NCBI RefSeq assembly: GCF_000826645.1
Contig: NZ_JXJP01000002.1
Coordinates: 1-64,000 of the forward strand
Source: Psychroserpens mesophilus
GTDB taxonomy: Bacteria > Bacteroidota > Bacteroidia > Flavobacteriales > Flavobacteriaceae
DNA length: 64,000 bases
Reading direction: 5' to 3'
Shown here: positions 60,917-64,000 of the stretch, in pieces
How the letters are laid out: each line of letters starts with the position of its first letter
Position numbering within the stretch: position 1 is the stretch's first letter
Notes under the pieces: generated by a model
What the model was told of the DNA's origin: nothing
Database searches by the model: none
What the model saw: only the letters and a program-made list of their open reading frames with translations
Position numbers and translations under genes: made by a program

Positions 60917-61010
60917 GCGTTAAGGATAGAACGGCATGTTTGAGCTCCTTGAAAAGAGCGAGTAGTGATAGCCTGACCTTTCGCAGCTATAGCGAAGGAA
61001 GGAAACGCCC
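60917..61010 (-). ncRNA. Candidate structured RNA or interspersed intergenic element
   Basis: On the minus strand it begins GGGCGTTTCCTTCC directly at the stop of the deoxynucleoside kinase gene and ends CCTTAACGC. It contains a strong hairpin CTTCGC-TATAGCT-GCGAAAGG, then CAGGCTATCACTACTCGC, and a second hairpin with GCTC/GAGC arms. Outer segments GGGCGTTT and AACATGCC can pair, closing a branched fold. The beginning and end (GGGCGT ... TAACGC) resemble an interspersed intergenic element I recall from many Bacteroidota genomes. Whether it is an RNA or a DNA repeat is not decided. Confidence 0.45.
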
Positions 61011-61624
61011 TAAAATAAGCCGTTAATCTGTGCATCAATTTTATTGATAATACCTCCTAAATCTTCGGGATTGGCCACAAAGTCTAATGGATCTACATCA
61101 ATAATAAGCAAGTTGCCTTTATCATAACCATGAATCCAGGCCTCATAACGTTCGTTAAGTCGACTGAGGTAATCAATGCTTATCGAATTCTCGTAATCAC
61201 GCCCTCTTTTATGTATTTGAGCTACAAGGTTTTGAATAGAACTACGCAAATAGATTAATAAATCTGGACCTTCAACAAAGGACTCCATCAAATCAAAAAG
61301 TGAACGGTAGTTTTCAAAATCACGATTGGTCATCAAACCCATGGCATGCAAGTTGGGTGCAAAAATATGCGCATCTTCGTAAATGGTTCTGTCCTGAATA
61401 ATGTCTTTACCACTCTCACGAATTTGCGCTACTTGACGAAATCTGCTATTTAAGAAATAGACCTGTAGATTAAAACTCCAACGTTCCATCTGGTTATAAA
61501 AATCATCGAGATACGGATTATCGACAACATCTTCAAGTTGAGGTTCCCATTTGTAATGTTTAGCGAGTAGTTTTGTGAGTGTTGTTTTACCAGCACCTAT
61601 ATTTCCTGCAACTGCAACATGCAT
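61010..61624 (-). CDS. Deoxynucleoside kinase
   Basis: 204 residues. P-loop VAVAGNIGAGKTTLTKLLA, the substrate motif DIIQDRTIYEDAHIFAPN (D-R-T/S), and the lid region HKRGRDYENSIS identify the dNK/deoxyadenosine-deoxyguanosine kinase family. It phosphorylates salvaged deoxynucleosides with ATP. It follows the 61.6-62.4 kb gene by 2 bp on the same strand. Confidence 0.92.
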   Translation of the reverse strand: MHVAVAGNIGAGKTTLTKLLAKHYKWEPQLEDVVDNPYLDDFYNQMERWSFNLQVYFLNSRFRQVAQIRESGKDIIQDRTIYEDAHIFAPNLHAMGLMTNRDFENYRSLFDLMESFVEGPDLLIYLRSSIQNLVAQIHKRGRDYENSISIDYLSRLNERYEAWIHGYDKGNLLIIDVDPLDFVANPEDLGGIINKIDAQINGLF

Positions 61625-61626
61625 AT

Positions 61627-62412
61627 CTAATTGATTTTTAGTTGGTATTTATGGAGTTTTTCAAGATCGTAAATATACAAGGTTTCATTGGTCAATAAAA
61701 ACTGATTTATTAACAATTTTGGAAGTTTAATAGGTGTTAAATCTTCCTTTTTCTTGTGTTTGAAATACAAAGAGTCTTCCTTTTTTAAAATGAGATGACC
61801 ATTACTTTTAGATATTTCGGTAAAGCCTGTATTTTCAATTTTAGAAATCATACTACCAAAATAATTGTATTGATATAAAAATTTTTCGGTAAGTAGCCAG
61901 CAAAAATTATAATCACTCTCTAAATCTAATACTAACGATTGTACAGGCACTGCTGAGAATCGTGTTTTATTGGCTTTGTAATCGTAGAGTTCTAATTTCT
62001 GAAAGTCAACATTAAACACCCAAAGCGTATTATCAAATCCGGTTGAGACATGACTCACATTTTTATAGGGTTGGATGGTATTGAAATCAATTTTGAAAAT
62101 TTCAGCTAAGCGATTGTCTAATATAATAACCATATTAAAATCCTGATAAAACAAATTGATTTTCAAAGGGTTGAAGGTGTTGGCTGTCGTGATTTCTCCT
62201 AACTGATAATTACTGTAGTTTATTGAAGTGCCATCCTTGTTTTGCTTATAAATCGTATTATCTCGAATGAAATAAAAGGTTTCAAAATTATCAAGATCCA
62301 CAACCTGATCTACTTTTAGATCGGTTGAACTGATAAGCTTAGCATCTATTACAGATTCCTGACTAGTAATAGTCATTGTGAACAACAAACAGATGTATAT
62401 GATATATCGCAT
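61627..62412 (-). CDS. Exported hypothetical protein, beta-propeller-like
   Basis: 261 residues with signal peptide (IIYICLLFTMTITSQ). Repeated strand units (NLFYQDFNMVIILDNRLAEI, TGFDNTLWVFNVDFQKLELY, DYNFCWLLTEKFLYQYNYFG) of 40-45 residues suggest a beta-propeller. There is no catalytic motif and no named family. It lies between a two-component regulator gene (33 bp) and deoxynucleoside kinase (2 bp). Confidence 0.65.
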   Translation of the reverse strand: MRYIIYICLLFTMTITSQESVIDAKLISSTDLKVDQVVDLDNFETFYFIRDNTIYKQNKDGTSINYSNYQLGEITTANTFNPLKINLFYQDFNMVIILDNRLAEIFKIDFNTIQPYKNVSHVSTGFDNTLWVFNVDFQKLELYDYKANKTRFSAVPVQSLVLDLESDYNFCWLLTEKFLYQYNYFGSMISKIENTGFTEISKSNGHLILKKEDSLYFKHKKKEDLTPIKLPKLLINQFLLTNETLYIYDLEKLHKYQLKIN

Positions 62413-62445
62413 AAGGATTTGAAAAGTACAAAAATCAAACCACTT

Positions 62446-63138
62446 TTAGCAGATTAATTTATATCCAAAACCTCTAACGTTTAAAATTTGAATGGAATTG
62501 TCTTTACTGAGCTTTTTACGAAGTTTAGAAATAAAAACATCCATACTTCTGGCATTGAAAAAATCGTCATTTCCCCAAAGCTTATTTAAAATTAGCGAAC
62601 GATCTAAAACTTTATTTTTGTTCTTTACCAGATGAAATAGTAAATGTGCTTCACGATGTGTTAGCAGAATAGAATCGTTGTCTTTAAATCCGAGAGTTTG
62701 CTTCGGGAAATTAAATGTATAGTCACCCAGTTGCAGTATTTCAGACGTTTTTTGAATGGTCGTTCTGTGGAGTAAATTATTGATTCTCACAATCAACTCT
62801 TCCATGCTAAAGGGTTTTTTTAGATAATCATTGCCACCAATTGTAAATCCTTCTACAACATCTTGAGTTTGAGATTTAGCCGTTAAAAAAATAATAGGAA
62901 TCGTGTCGTCAATGGCTCTAATGTCTTTAGCGAGACTGAAGCCATCTTTTTTTGGCATCATAACATCTAATACTAAGAGTTCAGGATGCTGGGTTTGATA
63001 GGTTTCTAGAGCTTTTTCACCATTATCACATAATAAAACCTTGAAGCCTCTTGTCTCTAAACTTTCTTTGATAATTTGTCCTAATGCAGGTTCGTCTTCA
63101 GCGAGTAAAATAGTAGTTTTAGGCATTTGGTATGACAA
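62446..63138 (-). CDS. Response regulator, OmpR/PhoB family
   Basis: 230 residues. The receiver domain has acidic pair TILLAEDEPALG, phospho-acceptor in LLVLDVMMPKKDGFSL and Thr/Lys at IIFLTAKSQ and NDYLKKPFSMEEL. The winged helix includes LLTHREAHLLFHLVKNKNKV and SMDVFISKLRKKLSKD. It overlaps the kinase gene by 20 nt (8 nt if the Met at 63126 is used). Confidence 0.93.
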   Translation of the reverse strand: MSYQMPKTTILLAEDEPALGQIIKESLETRGFKVLLCDNGEKALETYQTQHPELLVLDVMMPKKDGFSLAKDIRAIDDTIPIIFLTAKSQTQDVVEGFTIGGNDYLKKPFSMEELIVRINNLLHRTTIQKTSEILQLGDYTFNFPKQTLGFKDNDSILLTHREAHLLFHLVKNKNKVLDRSLILNKLWGNDDFFNARSMDVFISKLRKKLSKDNSIQILNVRGFGYKLIC

Positions 63139-64000
63139 TTTTAAAGGTTGTTTTTTGTTTATCTAATTCAATTTGGATAGTTCCATTATGCTTTTCAATA
63201 ATTTTCTTAGTGTAGTATAATCCAATTCCAAAGCCTTTGATGTCATGTGTATTACCTTTAGGAATTCGGTAAAACTTTTCAAATACCCGATTTATATTTG
63301 CTTTTGTAAGGGTTGTTCCATTGTCTGAAATAGCGATTTTTATTTGCGAAGAATCACTTTTGACGTTCACCTCAATTTGATTGCCACCATACTTAAATGC
63401 ATTATCAATGACATTATTTATAGCATTTTCAAAATGAAATACATCTACTTGAGCAAACAGATTGTCATCGATCTCATAGTTCACCAATTTGTCATTTTGC
63501 ATTTTATGTTTTTCGACGATGGTCGTTACTACCTCTGAAATGTTATATCGATCTTTAATAAGTTCTAAATTCTCGCTGTCAAGCGTCGCTGTTTCGAGAA
63601 GTTTTTCAACCATAATATTCAATTTAGACAATTGATTGTTAGACATGGCTAAGTATGTTTTGGTCTTTTCTTTGTCATTGATGATATTAAAATTCTGAAT
63701 GCCTTCTAAAGCGACACCAATAGTAGCGATAGGTGTTTTAAATTCATGAGTGATATTGCTGATGAGGTCGTTTTTAACTTCAGACAATTGCTTTTGTTGT
63801 TTGATAATTTTAAGTAAGTAAAACAAACAACTTATTACTGCAAGGATTAATAATGTAGAAAGTGAAATACCCAGAAGACTCCGTTTAAATGTTTCTTTAA
63901 CTGGGTTTTTGAAATGTAATGTGATAGTTTCATCGCCTTTTAAATAGGTAGTTTTTGCATTCTTTTTAATAGGGAACTCAGGTTGAGTGCTTGACTTAGA
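63119..64000 (-). CDS. Sensor histidine kinase, 5' end beyond the window
   Basis: The frame is open to the window edge. A transmembrane helix (GISLSTLLILAVISCLFYLL) is coded around 63820-63880, before which part of an extracytoplasmic domain is visible (TTYLKGDETITLHFKNPV). The dimerisation box is NDLISNITHEFKTPIATIGV (His in THEFKTP). ATPase motifs are AINNVIDNAFKYGG, ISDNGTTLTKANI and IKGFGIGLYYTKKIIEKHNG. It works with the OmpR-type regulator overlapping its end. Confidence 0.92.
   Translation of the reverse strand, partial: SKSSTQPEFPIKKNAKTTYLKGDETITLHFKNPVKETFKRSLLGISLSTLLILAVISCLFYLLKIIKQQKQLSEVKNDLISNITHEFKTPIATIGVALEGIQNFNIINDKEKTKTYLAMSNNQLSKLNIMVEKLLETATLDSENLELIKDRYNISEVVTTIVEKHKMQNDKLVNYEIDDNLFAQVDVFHFENAINNVIDNAFKYGGNQIEVNVKSDSSQIKIAISDNGTTLTKANINRVFEKFYRIPKGNTHDIKGFGIGLYYTKKIIEKHNGTIQIELDKQKTTFKIVIPNA

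Overview
The window looks like chromosomal DNA of a flavobacterium (Bacteroidota, family Flavobacteriaceae or close). It is AT-rich, has almost no Shine-Dalgarno sequences, and carries several exact copies of the Bacteroidota promoter element TAnnTTTG. It also carries typical gene families: TPR-type histidine kinases, DUF5686 outer-membrane proteins, flavobacterial DegT aminotransferases, K+-dependent membrane pyrophosphatase and YwqK-like proteins. No rRNA, tRNA or CRISPR array was found.

Layout. 1-2.6 kb: the end of an RHS protein with a predicted caspase-like C-terminal effector and a candidate immunity gene, then a MORN/YwqK-type protein. 2.6-5.7 kb (minus): a tightly overlapping pseudopilin operon ending in a GspF-type membrane protein. 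5.8-7.9 kb (minus): a CsgG/TolB-like secreted protein and a single-pass membrane partner. 8.1-24.4 kb: the most unusual part. A poly-proline lipoprotein, a TPR histidine kinase and a LuxR-type regulator are followed by an operon of small Cys-rich and Cas2-fold proteins. Next comes a long operon encoding TerB-like, zinc-ribbon, DUF4177-like and YidD-like proteins, a VWA-like lipoprotein, a small membrane protein, a tubulin-like GTPase, a 1186-residue Hsp70/actin-like ATPase, a lipoprotein that also crosses the membrane, a coiled-coil membrane protein and a broken lipoprotein. A secreted endonuclease/exonuclease/phosphatase protein closes the region. A 16-bp dyad, TTAYGGNNNNCCGTAA, lies upstream of all four transcription units. 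At two of them it sits exactly 21 bp before a perfect TAnnTTTG box. I read this as one co-regulated envelope-associated system.

24.5-44.2 kb is ordinary core metabolism, mostly on the minus strand: Kdo transferase, DegT aminotransferase and GalE (plus strand), LspA, FabD, a FAD oxidoreductase, an ABC transporter with an M1-peptidase-like permease, a membrane-anchored dihydrofolate reductase, a glycogen-binding-like protein, thymidylate synthase, a nucleoside transporter, a bifunctional nuclease and ETF. 44.4-51.9 kb holds a second regulatory circuit: membrane sensor, histidine kinase and NtrC-family activator, preceded by two abutting 19-bp dyads. A related dyad and a -24/-12 sigma-54 promoter follow the activator gene, ahead of a small Cys protein, glutamate dehydrogenase, a GreA/Rnk-like protein, two paralogous helical proteins and a broken universal stress protein. 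52-64 kb carries pdhB, a DUF5686 protein, soluble and membrane pyrophosphatases, an App1-like phosphatase, a deoxynucleoside kinase and an OmpR-type two-component pair whose kinase runs off the window.

Three genes (YidD-like, a small lipoprotein, UspA-like) are each split by a single in-frame stop with clear protein sequence resuming in the same frame. This points to recent decay, or to sequence error that raw reads could exclude.
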